Assembly (NCBI GenBank): GCA_003695745.1
Contig: RFHW01000052.1
Location: forward strand, 1 to 5,491
Source of the DNA: Methanobacteriota archaeon
GTDB taxonomy: Archaea; Hydrothermarchaeota; Hydrothermarchaeia; Hydrothermarchaeales; SZUA-236
DNA: 5,491 nucleotides
Reading direction: 5' to 3'
This document shows, one piece after another, positions 1-5,491 of the stretch. Position 1 is the first letter of the stretch, and every line of letters begins with the position of its first letter. Made by a program: the position numbers and the translations under genes. Under the pieces are notes generated by a model. It ran no database searches. It was not told where the DNA came from and saw only the letters and a list, made by a program, of their open reading frames with translations.

Positions 1-1
1 C

Positions 2-10
2 AAAGAAAAG
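2..10 (-). terminator. oligo-T terminator of tRNA-Pro
   Basis: Read on the minus strand, the bases seven or more positions past the tRNA 3' end are CTTTTCTTT. Archaeal RNA polymerase stops at such T-rich runs without needing a hairpin. The window ends here, so anything further downstream is unseen. Confidence 0.55.
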
Positions 11-16
11 CTGCAG

Positions 17-91
17 TGGGGTCGCTGAGATTCGAACTCAGGTCCATGCGTCCCGAACGCACGAGGATGGTCCAGGCTACCCTACGACCCC
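17..91 (-). tRNA. tRNA-Pro (anticodon CGG)
   Basis: This 75-nt cloverleaf reads CCG proline codons. The acceptor stem pairs GGGGTCG (85-91 on the minus strand) with CGACCCC (18-24), with discriminator A at 17. The T arm is CTGAG/TTCGAAT/CTCAG. The anticodon loop is TTCGGGA (51-57), giving anticodon CGG at 53-55 on a stem of four Watson-Crick pairs plus one G-T. The D stem is weak: aligning conserved A14, G18-G19 and A21 leaves a U13-U22 mismatch, which I recall is seen in other archaeal tRNA-Pro. No intron is present and CCA is not encoded, so it must be added after transcription. It is transcribed divergently from the regulator gene. Confidence 0.95.
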
Positions 92-125
92 TGTTGTGTG
101 GGTTTTTTGCCTATGGCAGCGGTGG

Positions 126-133
126 CATAAAAA
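126..133 (-). promoter_or_regulatory. TATA-like box of tRNA-Pro
   Basis: The minus strand reads TTTTTATG here. Its centre is about 39 bases upstream of the mature tRNA 5' end. With the usual TATA-to-start spacing of about 26, transcription would begin near 104, leaving a 5' leader of about 13 bases for RNase P. The match to the archaeal TATA consensus is fair, not perfect. Confidence 0.45.
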
Positions 134-137
134 CCTT

Positions 138-157
138 ATTTCGACGATTGTCGTAAT
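138..157. promoter_or_regulatory. inverted repeat, candidate operator
   Basis: An imperfect palindrome with perfect inner arms CGAC (142-145) and GTCG (150-153) around GATT, and outer arms ATT (138-140) and AAT (155-157). Eight of ten positions per half pair; only 141/154 and the wobble 146/149 do not. It lies between the two divergent TATA-like boxes, about 25 bases upstream of the one in front of the regulator gene. A 20-bp dyad suits a dimeric XRE-type HTH protein, and the first gene of the adjacent operon encodes one. That this is its binding site is inference. Confidence 0.4.
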
Positions 158-181
158 TGGCTACGTTTTTAAGCGAAAGAG

Positions 182-188
182 TTATATA
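182..188 (+). promoter_or_regulatory. TATA box of the regulator/mevalonate operon
   Basis: TTATATA is a good archaeal TATA box. A start about 26 bases downstream falls near 211, giving a leader of about 14 bases to the ATG at 226. That leader would begin right at the Shine-Dalgarno-like GGTGGTC (211-217). A weaker T/A run at 165-172 is an alternative and would give a longer leader. Confidence 0.55.
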
Positions 189-225
189 GATGCACCTGGA
201 TGGATGAGCCGGTGGTCACTTGGAC

Positions 226-924
226 ATGGTAGATGAGCTATCCACAAGAATCGCTGGAGAGATATCCCTCTCAGAGAACCCCTCGAAGACGATGAAAAAA
301 TGGAGGGAGATATTCGGCCTGAGCCAGACCGAGCTTGCAAGATACATCCATATAACGCCTTCCGTTGTGAGCGACTACGAATCAGGGCGGCGCAAGGCCC
401 CGGGCGCAAACACCATAAAAAGGTTCGTGGCCGGGATAATGAAGGCCGATGCGGAGCGGGGCTATCCGGTGGTGAAAAGCTACAGGACGATGCTCACCTC
501 CTTGGACGACGACGGGCCTGTTGTGGACATGCAGGATTTCAAGATGCCCCTGAGCGCAGCCGAGCTCTGCCACGCCATAGAAGGGGACATGGTGGCCAAC
601 AGGGACAAAGGAAGCACCGCGGTCTACGGCTACACGGTGGTGGACAGCATAAAGGCGATCCTGGAGCTCTCCTCCGATGACTTCCTGAACCTCTATGGAA
701 CGACCTCACAGAGGGCCCTTATATTCACAAAAGTTTCATATGGCAGGAGCCCCCTTATTGCAGTGCGGGTATCACGGATCAAACCTGGAGTTGTGGTTAT
801 GCACGGTATCGACAAGATAGATGACCTTGGCATGAGGATCGCTGAGAGGGAGAGAATACCTGTCATACTCACTGTTATGGAGCAGAAAAGGCTCCTTGAA
901 AGGCTCAGGGGGTGCGGCCGCTGA
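226..924 (+). CDS. XRE-family HTH transcriptional regulator heading the mevalonate operon
   Basis: A DNA-binding regulator of 232 residues from ATG 226. A TTG at 220 would add two residues, but GGTGGTC (211-217) sits too close to it and 8 bases from the ATG, so ATG is preferred. Residues about 22-75 form a Cro/CI-type helix-turn-helix, with [10 protein letters not shown] followed by the recognition helix [13 protein letters not shown]. The remaining part, from about residue 105, is a separate alpha/beta domain with strand-rich stretches [16 protein letters not shown] and VVVMHGID, and it ends in a charged helix. It has no transmembrane segment. I recall HTH proteins of this layout across archaea (COG1709-like), but I cannot name the ligand. 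Its end overlaps the HMG-CoA synthase start by 13 bases, which ties its expression to that gene. Repressor or activator cannot be told from sequence. Confidence 0.85.
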   Translation: MVDELSTRIAGEISLSENPSKTMKKWREIFGLSQTELARYIHITPSVVSDYESGRRKAPGANTIKRFVAGIMKADAERGYPVVKSYRTMLTSLDDDGPVVDMQDFKMPLSAAELCHAIEGDMVANRDKGSTAVYGYTVVDSIKAILELSSDDFLNLYGTTSQRALIFTKVSYGRSPLIAVRVSRIKPGVVVMHGIDKIDDLGMRIAERERIPVILTVMEQKRLLERLRGCGR

Positions 925-1967
925 CCGTTGGGATATGCGGATACGGCGTCTACATCCCAAGGCTCAGGATCAGGGCGGAGGAAATAGCCCGTATCTGGGG
1001 CGGCGACGGCGAGAAGATAAAAAAAGGCCTCCTCATAGAGGAGAAGGCGGTGGCAGACTTCGACGAGGACACGGCAACCATAGCCACAGAGGCGGCAAGG
1101 AACGCCTTGAAGATGGCAGGGATAGAGCCGGCAGCGGTAGGCGCGATCTATGTGGGGTCTGAAAGCCATCCCTATGCGGTGAAGCCCACGGCAACCATTG
1201 TAGCTGAAGCTATTGAGGCGGCGCCGGTGATGACAGCCGCCGACTATGAGTTCGCATGTAAGGCCGGGACCGCAGCTATCCAGACCTGCATGGGGCTTGT
1301 GGGCTCCGGCATGATCGAATACGGCCTTGCCATCGGCGCCGACACCGCGCAGGGAGCGCCGGGAGATGCGCTGGAGTACACCGCCGCATCTGGAGGCGCC
1401 GCCTATCTCATAGGGAAGAAAGGGCTGATAGCTGAGATCGAGGACACCTATTCTGTGACCACCGACACGCCTGATTTCTGGCGCAGGGAGGGCGAGCCCT
1501 ACCCAAGGCACGGCGGAAGGTTCACAGGCTCCCCAGCCTATTTCAAGCACGTCCTGAGCGCGACGCTGGGCCTCATGAAAAAGATCGGTGCAGCGCCCGA
1601 GGACTTTGACCATGCCGTCTTCCACCAGCCCAATGGAAAGTTCCCGAGGAACGCTGCCAAAAACCTCGGCTTCACCGACAGACAGCTGAAAGAGGGCATA
1701 CTGGTGGACAGAATAGGGAACACCTATTCAGGCTCCTCTCTCCTCGGCCTTGCGCGGGTCCTTGACGTTGCAAAGCCGGGTGAGCGGATACTTGTAACCG
1801 CCTTCGGGTCTGGCGCCGGCAGCGATTCCTTCAGCATAAGGGTGACTGAGGAGATAGAGAAAAGGCGGGGGCGCGCCCCTGCTGTGGAGACCTATATAAG
1901 CGACAGGCGATACATCGACTACGGCACCTATGTGAAGCTCAGAAGGAAGATAAAGGTGGCTGAATGA
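912..1967 (+). CDS. mvaS: hydroxymethylglutaryl-CoA synthase, archaeal type
   Basis: Condenses acetyl-CoA with acetoacetyl-CoA to HMG-CoA, the second step of the mevalonate pathway to archaeal lipid isoprenoids; cytosolic. At 351 residues it matches the usual archaeal length (about 350). The Glu-Cys-His catalytic set is visible: E84 in GSESHP, nucleophile C116 in [10 protein letters not shown], and H238 in [11 protein letters not shown]270 in GNTYSGSS is also conserved. The N-terminal [15 protein letters not shown] is typical of the family and supports GTG 912 as start. No convincing Shine-Dalgarno site precedes it, but the 13-base overlap with the regulator gene suggests reinitiation. The stop overlaps the thiolase start (ATGA). 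The symbol is borrowed from bacteria; in archaea the gene often has none. No key residue is missing. Confidence 0.96.
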   Translation: MRPLTVGICGYGVYIPRLRIRAEEIARIWGGDGEKIKKGLLIEEKAVADFDEDTATIATEAARNALKMAGIEPAAVGAIYVGSESHPYAVKPTATIVAEAIEAAPVMTAADYEFACKAGTAAIQTCMGLVGSGMIEYGLAIGADTAQGAPGDALEYTAASGGAAYLIGKKGLIAEIEDTYSVTTDTPDFWRREGEPYPRHGGRFTGSPAYFKHVLSATLGLMKKIGAAPEDFDHAVFHQPNGKFPRNAAKNLGFTDRQLKEGILVDRIGNTYSGSSLLGLARVLDVAKPGERILVTAFGSGAGSDSFSIRVTEEIEKRRGRAPAVETYISDRRYIDYGTYVKLRRKIKVAE

Positions 1968-3124
1968 AGATGAACAAGGTAGCGGTCATAGGTGTGGGCC
2001 TCACAAAGTTCGGAGAGCTCTGGGACCAGTCCTTCTCAGACCTCTTTGTGGAGGCAGGGGCAAATGCCATTGTGGACGCAGGTATAGACGGCAAGGACAT
2101 AGACGCCATATACCTTGGCAACATGTCAGGCGGCCGCTTTATCGAGCAGGAGCACATGGCATCCCTCATCTCTGATCAGGCAGGGCTCAACCCCGCGCCA
2201 GCAACCCGCATTGAAGCTGCCTGCGCGTCAGGCGGCCTCGCGGTGCGGCAGGGGGTCATAGCGGTGGCCTCAGGCATGCATGACGTTGTGGTGGTGGGCG
2301 GTGTTGAGAAGATGACAGACATAACATCAGAGAGGGTGACACAGACCCTTATCACCGCGGCAGATCAGGAGTGGGAGGCCTTCCTTGGGATGACCTTCCC
2401 AGGTGTCTATGCATTGATCGCCCGGAGGCATATGCATGAGTTCGGTACCACGAGGGAGCAGCTTGCAGCGGTGTCTGTGAAGAACCATGCCAATGCAAAG
2501 GACAACCCCCATGCCCAGTTCAGGTTCGACGTCACCGTCGAGCAGGTTCTTGGCTCCACCATGGTCGCCGACCCCCTCACCCTCCTTGACTGCTCGCCCA
2601 TCACAGACGGGGCCGCATGCATCGTCCTTGCATCGCCGGAAAAGGCAAAGGAGTTCACCGACTCCCCTGTGTATATAACCGGCGCTGGGCAGGCCACAAG
2701 CACAATTGCCCTCCACGACAGGGAGCGGATCACCGTCTCAGATGCGACCATCAACGCAGCGAAGGCCGCCTACAAGATGGCCGGTAAAGGCCCTGAGGAC
2801 ATCGACGTTGCCGAGGTGCACGACTGCTTCACCATAGCAGAGCTTCTGGCAATCGAGGGGCTTGGCTTCTGCGAGATTGGAGAGGGAGGGCCCTTCACAG
2901 AGGAGGGGTCCACGGCGAGAGGCGGGAAGATCTCTGTGAACACCTCAGGCGGTCTGAAGGCAAAGGGCCATCCAGTGGGGGCCACCGGCGTGGCTCAGGT
3001 GGTGGAGGTGGTCCTGCAGCTGCGGGGCGAGGCAGGGAAAAGACAGGTGGACGCGGATGTGGGGCTCACGCACAACGTAGGCGGGAGCGGCGGGACCGCT
3101 GCCGTCCATATACTGGAGAAATGA
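1964..3124 (+). CDS. acetyl-CoA C-acetyltransferase (acetoacetyl-CoA thiolase), SCP2-like
   Basis: Joins two acetyl-CoA to acetoacetyl-CoA, the first mevalonate-pathway step. The protein is 386 residues, normal for the family. The nucleophile is C87 in EAACASGG, and GHPVGATG carries catalytic H336. In place of the NEAF and C-terminal CxG motifs of classical thiolases it has HDCF (286-289) and HNVGGSGG (370-377), as in SCP2-type and archaeal thiolases; C288 of HDCF is the likely second catalytic cysteine. The start overlaps the synthase stop by four bases. GGTGG (1955-1959) serves either ATG 1964 or, with spacing of 10, ATG 1970 two codons later, so the N-terminus is uncertain by two residues. 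Operon partners make a biosynthetic rather than a beta-oxidation role likely. Confidence 0.94.
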   Translation: MKMNKVAVIGVGLTKFGELWDQSFSDLFVEAGANAIVDAGIDGKDIDAIYLGNMSGGRFIEQEHMASLISDQAGLNPAPATRIEAACASGGLAVRQGVIAVASGMHDVVVVGGVEKMTDITSERVTQTLITAADQEWEAFLGMTFPGVYALIARRHMHEFGTTREQLAAVSVKNHANAKDNPHAQFRFDVTVEQVLGSTMVADPLTLLDCSPITDGAACIVLASPEKAKEFTDSPVYITGAGQATSTIALHDRERITVSDATINAAKAAYKMAGKGPEDIDVAEVHDCFTIAELLAIEGLGFCEIGEGGPFTEEGSTARGGKISVNTSGGLKAKGHPVGATGVAQVVEVVLQLRGEAGKRQVDADVGLTHNVGGSGGTAAVHILEK

Positions 3125-3543
3125 CCATGGGCGCGCCGAGATTCTGGAGGAAAACGCAGAGCAGATACAACCTCTATGGTGTGAAATGCAAAAGCTGCAA
3201 CGCCACATATTTCCCGCCGAGGAAGATATGCCCCTCCTGCAGGAGGGCCTCAAAGCTGGAGGATGTGAAGCTCACACCGAAAGGCGAGGTCCTCACATAC
3301 ACGGTCATACGCTCGGCGCCAGAGGGCTTTGAGAGGCAGACGCCCTATATCATGGCCATAGTCAAGCTCGATGAGGGGCCGATGGTGACCACCCAGATCG
3401 TGGACTGCGAGCCTGATGAGGTCGAGATCGGTATGGCCGTGGAAGGCGTGTTCAGAAAGATCAGGGAATCGGGGAAGGACGGTCCCATATACTATGGATT
3501 TAAATTCCGGCCTGCACGGGCGGATAAAGATTTAGCGGTCTGA
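3121..3543 (+). CDS. DUF35 Zn-ribbon/OB-fold protein, scaffold of the thiolase-HMG-CoA synthase complex
   Basis: A small protein (140 residues) with an N-terminal helix, a rubredoxin-like zinc ribbon using C23, C26, C37 and C40 (CKSC and CPSC), and an OB-fold domain from about residue 48 to 130 ([30 protein letters not shown]). In Methanothermococcus a protein of this family bridges thiolase and HMG-CoA synthase, and its presence directly after those genes points to the same role. It overlaps the thiolase stop by four bases. GGAG (3115-3118) is too near ATG 3121 and better spaced (8 bases) for ATG 3127, which would remove MTM's first two residues. It is probably not an enzyme itself. DUF35 proteins elsewhere can act with other thiolases, but context here is specific. 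Confidence 0.92.
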   Translation: MTMGAPRFWRKTQSRYNLYGVKCKSCNATYFPPRKICPSCRRASKLEDVKLTPKGEVLTYTVIRSAPEGFERQTPYIMAIVKLDEGPMVTTQIVDCEPDEVEIGMAVEGVFRKIRESGKDGPIYYGFKFRPARADKDLAV

Positions 3544-3637
3544 GTGGCCTGATAAAGGAGCAGACCCTTCAAACCTCTCAGCGCCCGGCCATCTTCTACG
3601 CCCTACGGGTCACGTCTTAAGCTCCTTCTGGACCGGA

Positions 3638-3643
3638 TTTTTT
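3638..3643 (+). terminator. oligo-T terminator of the mevalonate operon
   Basis: A run of six T on the plus strand, 94 bases after the DUF35 stop, is the best archaeal-type stop signal in the convergent gap. It directly abuts a weak dyad, TTTGCC (3641-3646) with GGCAAA (3659-3664), which contains a smaller GCCA/TGGC hairpin (3649-3661). Confidence 0.4.
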
Positions 3644-3699
3644 GCCTCGCCACATACTGGCAAAGGCTCTGCCGTCACCGTGCAAAACCCGCTTTGGGA

Positions 3700-3725
3700 A
3701 GGGGTGAGCGCGGAGCATCGCCCCT
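3700..3725. repeat. GC-rich hairpin past the transporter gene
   Basis: AGGGGTGA (3700-3707) pairs with TCGCCCCT (3718-3725), with one G-T pair. Two further G-C pairs close a five-base loop if A3717 is bulged. On the minus strand it begins only six bases after the transporter stop codon. No T run follows at once (the nearest is TTTT, 3684-3687), so it may protect the mRNA 3' end or help termination. Confidence 0.35.
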
Positions 3726-3731
3726 CCCTGT

Positions 3732-4604
3732 TCAGGAGAGCAGGACGATCATGGAGCCCGCTGTCATTATCAGGGCGCCTGTGAATCTGTCCCTGATGTT
3801 TATCTCATGGAAGACGAGGGCTCCGTAGAGGACGCTGAAGAGGATGTTCAGGCGTTTGATGGATATCACGTAGGGGACGATCTCCATGGTGAAGGCCTGG
3901 TTCACCGCAACGGCAGATAGGGATATGACGGCGCCTGCCAGCGCGAATCTCCCCATGTTCTCTGCAAAGCCCGCTTTCACATCCTCGCCCCTGACGATGG
4001 ATATCACCAGGAAGGCCGCTCCGATGAGCAGGGAAAAGGAGGCTGCGGCAAATAGGGGGTCTGAGTTCAAAACCACGATCTTCACAAAATTTGTCTCCAC
4101 ACCCCAGAACAGGGCGACTATGAGCATATACCGTGTGCCCCGGTTTCGAAGGAGCGCCTTGAAGGGGAGGAGAGGATCCTCGCCATCGCCCTCCACCTCT
4201 TTGAGGCCGAGAACATAGGAGCCCATGACGATGAGGAGGATCCCAAAGGCCCCGGCCGGTGTGGGCATCTCCCGGAGTATGAGAAAGGAGGTGAACAGGA
4301 GGAAGAGCGGTGTGAAGGAGAGCATGGGCATGGACAGGGAGATGTCATGGGACTTGAGGCCCTTGAAATAGAGTATCATTGCCACCACCTCCATCGCGCT
4401 TGTGAGGGCCAGATAGGGGTAGAAGCGGCTCCCCAGAACTGGCATGCCCTTCACAGCGGAGGCGATGATGGTGAAGAAGAATGAAAAGAGCGATACGCCG
4501 GCGCCGAGGACATAGAAATCCACCCTCTCCAGATAGCTTTTTATCAGCGTGAAATAGGTGGCGTCGAAGAAGGCGGCAACCAGCGAGAGGACAAACCATA
4601 ACAT
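3732..4604 (-). CDS. EamA/DMT-superfamily membrane transporter
   Basis: A 290-residue integral membrane protein with ten predicted helices (about residues 2-24, 28-51, 61-83, 88-111, 116-134, 158-180, 184-205, 221-241, 244-266, 273-290). They form two five-helix EamA repeats joined by an acidic loop (EVEGDGED, 136-143). PMLSFTPLFLLFTSFLILRE in helix 4 and its counterpart near 250-268 (RLNILFSVLYGALVFHE) are the usual repeat signatures. The family exports or imports small metabolites and nucleotide-sugar-like compounds; the substrate cannot be read here. It starts 45 bases past the PDCD5-family gene. ATG 4604 has no clear Shine-Dalgarno site, so it may be leaderless or near-leaderless from its own promoter (AT-rich GATAAAAAGG or GGTAAATCC lie upstream), or be read through from rps19e. 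An upstream ATG at 4614 is out of frame. Confidence 0.88.
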   Translation of the reverse strand: MLWFVLSLVAAFFDATYFTLIKSYLERVDFYVLGAGVSLFSFFFTIIASAVKGMPVLGSRFYPYLALTSAMEVVAMILYFKGLKSHDISLSMPMLSFTPLFLLFTSFLILREMPTPAGAFGILLIVMGSYVLGLKEVEGDGEDPLLPFKALLRNRGTRYMLIVALFWGVETNFVKIVVLNSDPLFAAASFSLLIGAAFLVISIVRGEDVKAGFAENMGRFALAGAVISLSAVAVNQAFTMEIVPYVISIKRLNILFSVLYGALVFHEINIRDRFTGALIMTAGSMIVLLS

Positions 4605-4649
4605 AATTGCTCAAAAGACCTAATGACGTGGGCGGATTTACCTGGGCCT

Positions 4650-4973
4650 CTAAATCCTTTTTATCTTGAAGTCCTTCTTAGGCCTTGCAATCCTGGCGAG
4701 CAGTGCCTTGAGCTGCTCGTCTGTGATCTTGCCCTTGATCTGTCCTGCCTGGGCCAGCTGGATCAGGAGGAGCTCGACCTGCGTGGCATATTCTGGCCGG
4801 GCCATCTTGATCCTTGCAAGCCGCTCCCGCGCCTCAGGTGTGAGAAGCTGTGTCAAGAGCGCCTTGATCTGGGCCTGCGCCTGGGCAAGCTGCTCTTTTT
4901 GCGCCTGCTCGGCCTCGGCCTGCGCCTGAAGCTCTGCAAGCCTCTTCCTTCTGAGGGCTTCCAGCTCGTCCAT
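4650..4973 (-). CDS. PDCD5-family DNA-binding protein
   Basis: A 107-residue archaeal homologue of human PDCD5/TFAR19, annotated in archaea as a DNA-binding protein; its cellular role there is not settled. The order is a charged N-terminal helix (MDELEALRRKRLAEL), an Ala/Gln-rich helical stretch (16-36), then the conserved three-helix core with LLTPEARERLARIKMARPE (43-61), VELLLIQLAQAGQI (66-79) and ITDEQLKALLARI (83-95), and a basic tail (RPKKDFKIKR). AGGAGG (4985-4990) precedes ATG 4973 by 11 bases, a little long. It begins 21 bases after the S19e stop; this pairing with rps19e recurs across archaea and points to co-transcription. Length and core are normal. Confidence 0.93.
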   Translation of the reverse strand: MDELEALRRKRLAELQAQAEAEQAQKEQLAQAQAQIKALLTQLLTPEARERLARIKMARPEYATQVELLLIQLAQAGQIKGKITDEQLKALLARIARPKKDFKIKRI

Positions 4974-4994
4974 CTGAAATACACCCTCCTCGTC

Positions 4995-5432
4995 TCAATA
5001 TCTCTCGAGCTCGGGCATCTTCTTCTTCAGCTCATGGGCGGCTTTGTCGAGTGTGGAGACGCCCTTGGGCGTGAGGACCCTGCCTTTCTTTGTTGTCTTC
5101 ACCATCCCAAGGGCCTCAAGTTGTGTGAGGGCGTCCTTTATGATCGAGCCGCTTCCCCTCCTCCTCTTCTCAGGCTTCATCCCTCTGTTCTTCTTCCCGC
5201 CGTAGAGCCTTGCCAGCCGGGACACGCCGATAGGCCCCTTCTCATAGATCTTCCTGAGCAGGGAGGCGCATCTTATGTACCACCAGTCGCTGTCAAGGGG
5301 CTGATGCTCTCTGCTGGCCCCTGTCTTTACATAGCTCACCCACTCCGGGGGTTTTATCTTCTTTGTCTTCTTCAGCTCCTCAGAGACCGATTTTATGAGC
5401 TGTGAAGGCGGTACATCATACGCTGTGGTCAT
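4995..5432 (-). CDS. rps19e: small-subunit ribosomal protein S19e
   Basis: A 145-residue protein of the 30S subunit, found only in archaea and eukaryotes; the eukaryotic form is needed for 18S rRNA maturation. Recognisable blocks are PPEWVSYVKTGASREHQP (28-45), the aromatic DSDWWYIRCASLLRKIY (47-63), GPIGVSRLARLYGGKKNRG (66-84), and a winged-helix half with GSIIKDALTQLEALGMV (95-111) and GRVLTPKG (117-124). Many Lys and Arg fit rRNA binding. The start at ATG 5432 is supported by AGGTGA (5439-5444) six bases upstream. It leads the operon rps19e, PDCD5-family gene, and perhaps the transporter. Confidence 0.97.
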   Translation of the reverse strand: MTTAYDVPPSQLIKSVSEELKKTKKIKPPEWVSYVKTGASREHQPLDSDWWYIRCASLLRKIYEKGPIGVSRLARLYGGKKNRGMKPEKRRRGSGSIIKDALTQLEALGMVKTTKKGRVLTPKGVSTLDKAAHELKKKMPELERY

Positions 5433-5438
5433 TAGAAT

Positions 5439-5454
5439 TCACCTTTTTCACCTT
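5439..5454 (-). promoter_or_regulatory. Shine-Dalgarno site of rps19e, with a second copy
   Basis: AGGTGA at 5439-5444 is a full archaeal Shine-Dalgarno match, six bases before ATG 5432. The octamer AAGGTGAA occurs twice in tandem with a 9-base offset (5438-5445 and 5447-5454). The upstream copy lies at the expected transcription start, so only the proximal one is likely to work in translation. Confidence 0.6.
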
Positions 5455-5469
5455 GCTTTTTCCTTTGCC

Positions 5470-5477
5470 TATATTAA
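5470..5477 (-). promoter_or_regulatory. TATA box of the rps19e operon
   Basis: The minus strand reads TTAATATA, a good archaeal TATA box, about 40 bases before the start codon. Transcription would begin near 5447 and leave a leader of about 15 bases with room for the Shine-Dalgarno site. The upstream edge is cut by the window end. Confidence 0.55.
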
Positions 5478-5491
5478 GTTTATCCTTCCGC

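Larger units (their letters stand above)
3544..3731. other. convergent intergenic region without a gene
   Basis: These 188 bases separate the ends of the plus-strand operon and the minus-strand transporter gene. I find no open reading frame with a start signal, no tRNA and no mobile-element ends. It holds an oligo-T tract and two dyads, as expected where two transcripts meet. Confidence 0.7.

Noticed and set aside
190..235. Short upstream reading frames (ATG 190 and ATG 203) before the regulator
   Set aside because: Both lie upstream of the start predicted from the TATA box at 182-188, so they would not be transcribed; they also lack ribosome-binding sites.
900..968. Direct repeat of AAGGCTCAGG at 900-909 and 959-968
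   Set aside because: Both copies are inside coding sequence and encode similar Arg-Leu-Arg words with preferred codons (AGG, CTC), so chance is enough to explain them.
693..1625. Long open frame (310 codons) on the minus strand
   Set aside because: It is antisense to the regulator and HMG-CoA synthase genes, whose catalytic motifs are clear. The translation is rich in Cys, Arg, His and Gly with no domain, as expected from the reverse of a GC-rich gene.
4623..5405. Long open frame (260 codons) on the plus strand
   Set aside because: It lies opposite rps19e and the PDCD5-family gene, both unmistakable. The Leu/Cys/Pro-rich product is an artefact of the reverse complement of Lys/Glu/Gln codons.
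1..5491. CRISPR arrays, insertion sequences, integrase or attachment site at the tRNA gene
   Set aside because: No spaced repeats, transposase or integrase genes are present, and no copy of the tRNA 3' end was seen elsewhere in the window.

Overview
The window is archaeal. Evidence: an archaeal-type HMG-CoA synthase with its SCP2-like thiolase and DUF35 partner, the eukaryote/archaea-specific ribosomal protein S19e next to a PDCD5-family protein, a tRNA gene without an encoded CCA, TATA-like boxes at short distances from gene starts, and oligo-T terminators. GC content looks high (upper 50s percent by eye), with heavy use of AGG/AGA for Arg and ATA for Ile. I would guess a euryarchaeon of the methanogen or Thermoplasmata-related kind, but nothing here fixes the genus.

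Layout. (1) 17-91, minus: tRNA-Pro(CGG), with an oligo-T stop signal at the left edge. (2) 92-225: a divergent promoter region with a TATA-like box for each direction and a good inverted repeat (138-157) between them. (3) 226-3543, plus: a tight four-gene operon of an XRE-type regulator with a C-terminal sensor-like domain, HMG-CoA synthase, acetoacetyl-CoA thiolase and a DUF35 Zn-ribbon/OB-fold protein. All three junctions overlap (13, 4 and 4 bases), so translation is probably coupled. (4) 3544-3731: a convergent intergenic region with an oligo-T tract and two hairpins, and no gene. (5) 3732-5432, minus: rps19e, then a PDCD5-family gene, then a ten-helix EamA/DMT transporter. A TATA box and Shine-Dalgarno site lie in front of rps19e at the right edge.

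How it works together. The three enzyme genes carry out the first two steps of the mevalonate pathway to isoprenoid membrane lipids: 2 acetyl-CoA to acetoacetyl-CoA (thiolase), then to HMG-CoA (synthase). In methanogenic archaea these enzymes are known to form one complex bridged by the DUF35 protein, which passes acetoacetyl-CoA directly between active sites and pulls the unfavourable thiolase step forward. The new element worth attention is the regulator fused to the front of this operon. Its position, its translational coupling to the synthase and the palindrome upstream suggest a dedicated, possibly metabolite-sensing, autoregulated switch for isoprenoid supply. That is inference. The minus-strand cluster is ordinary translation machinery plus an unrelated-looking transporter.
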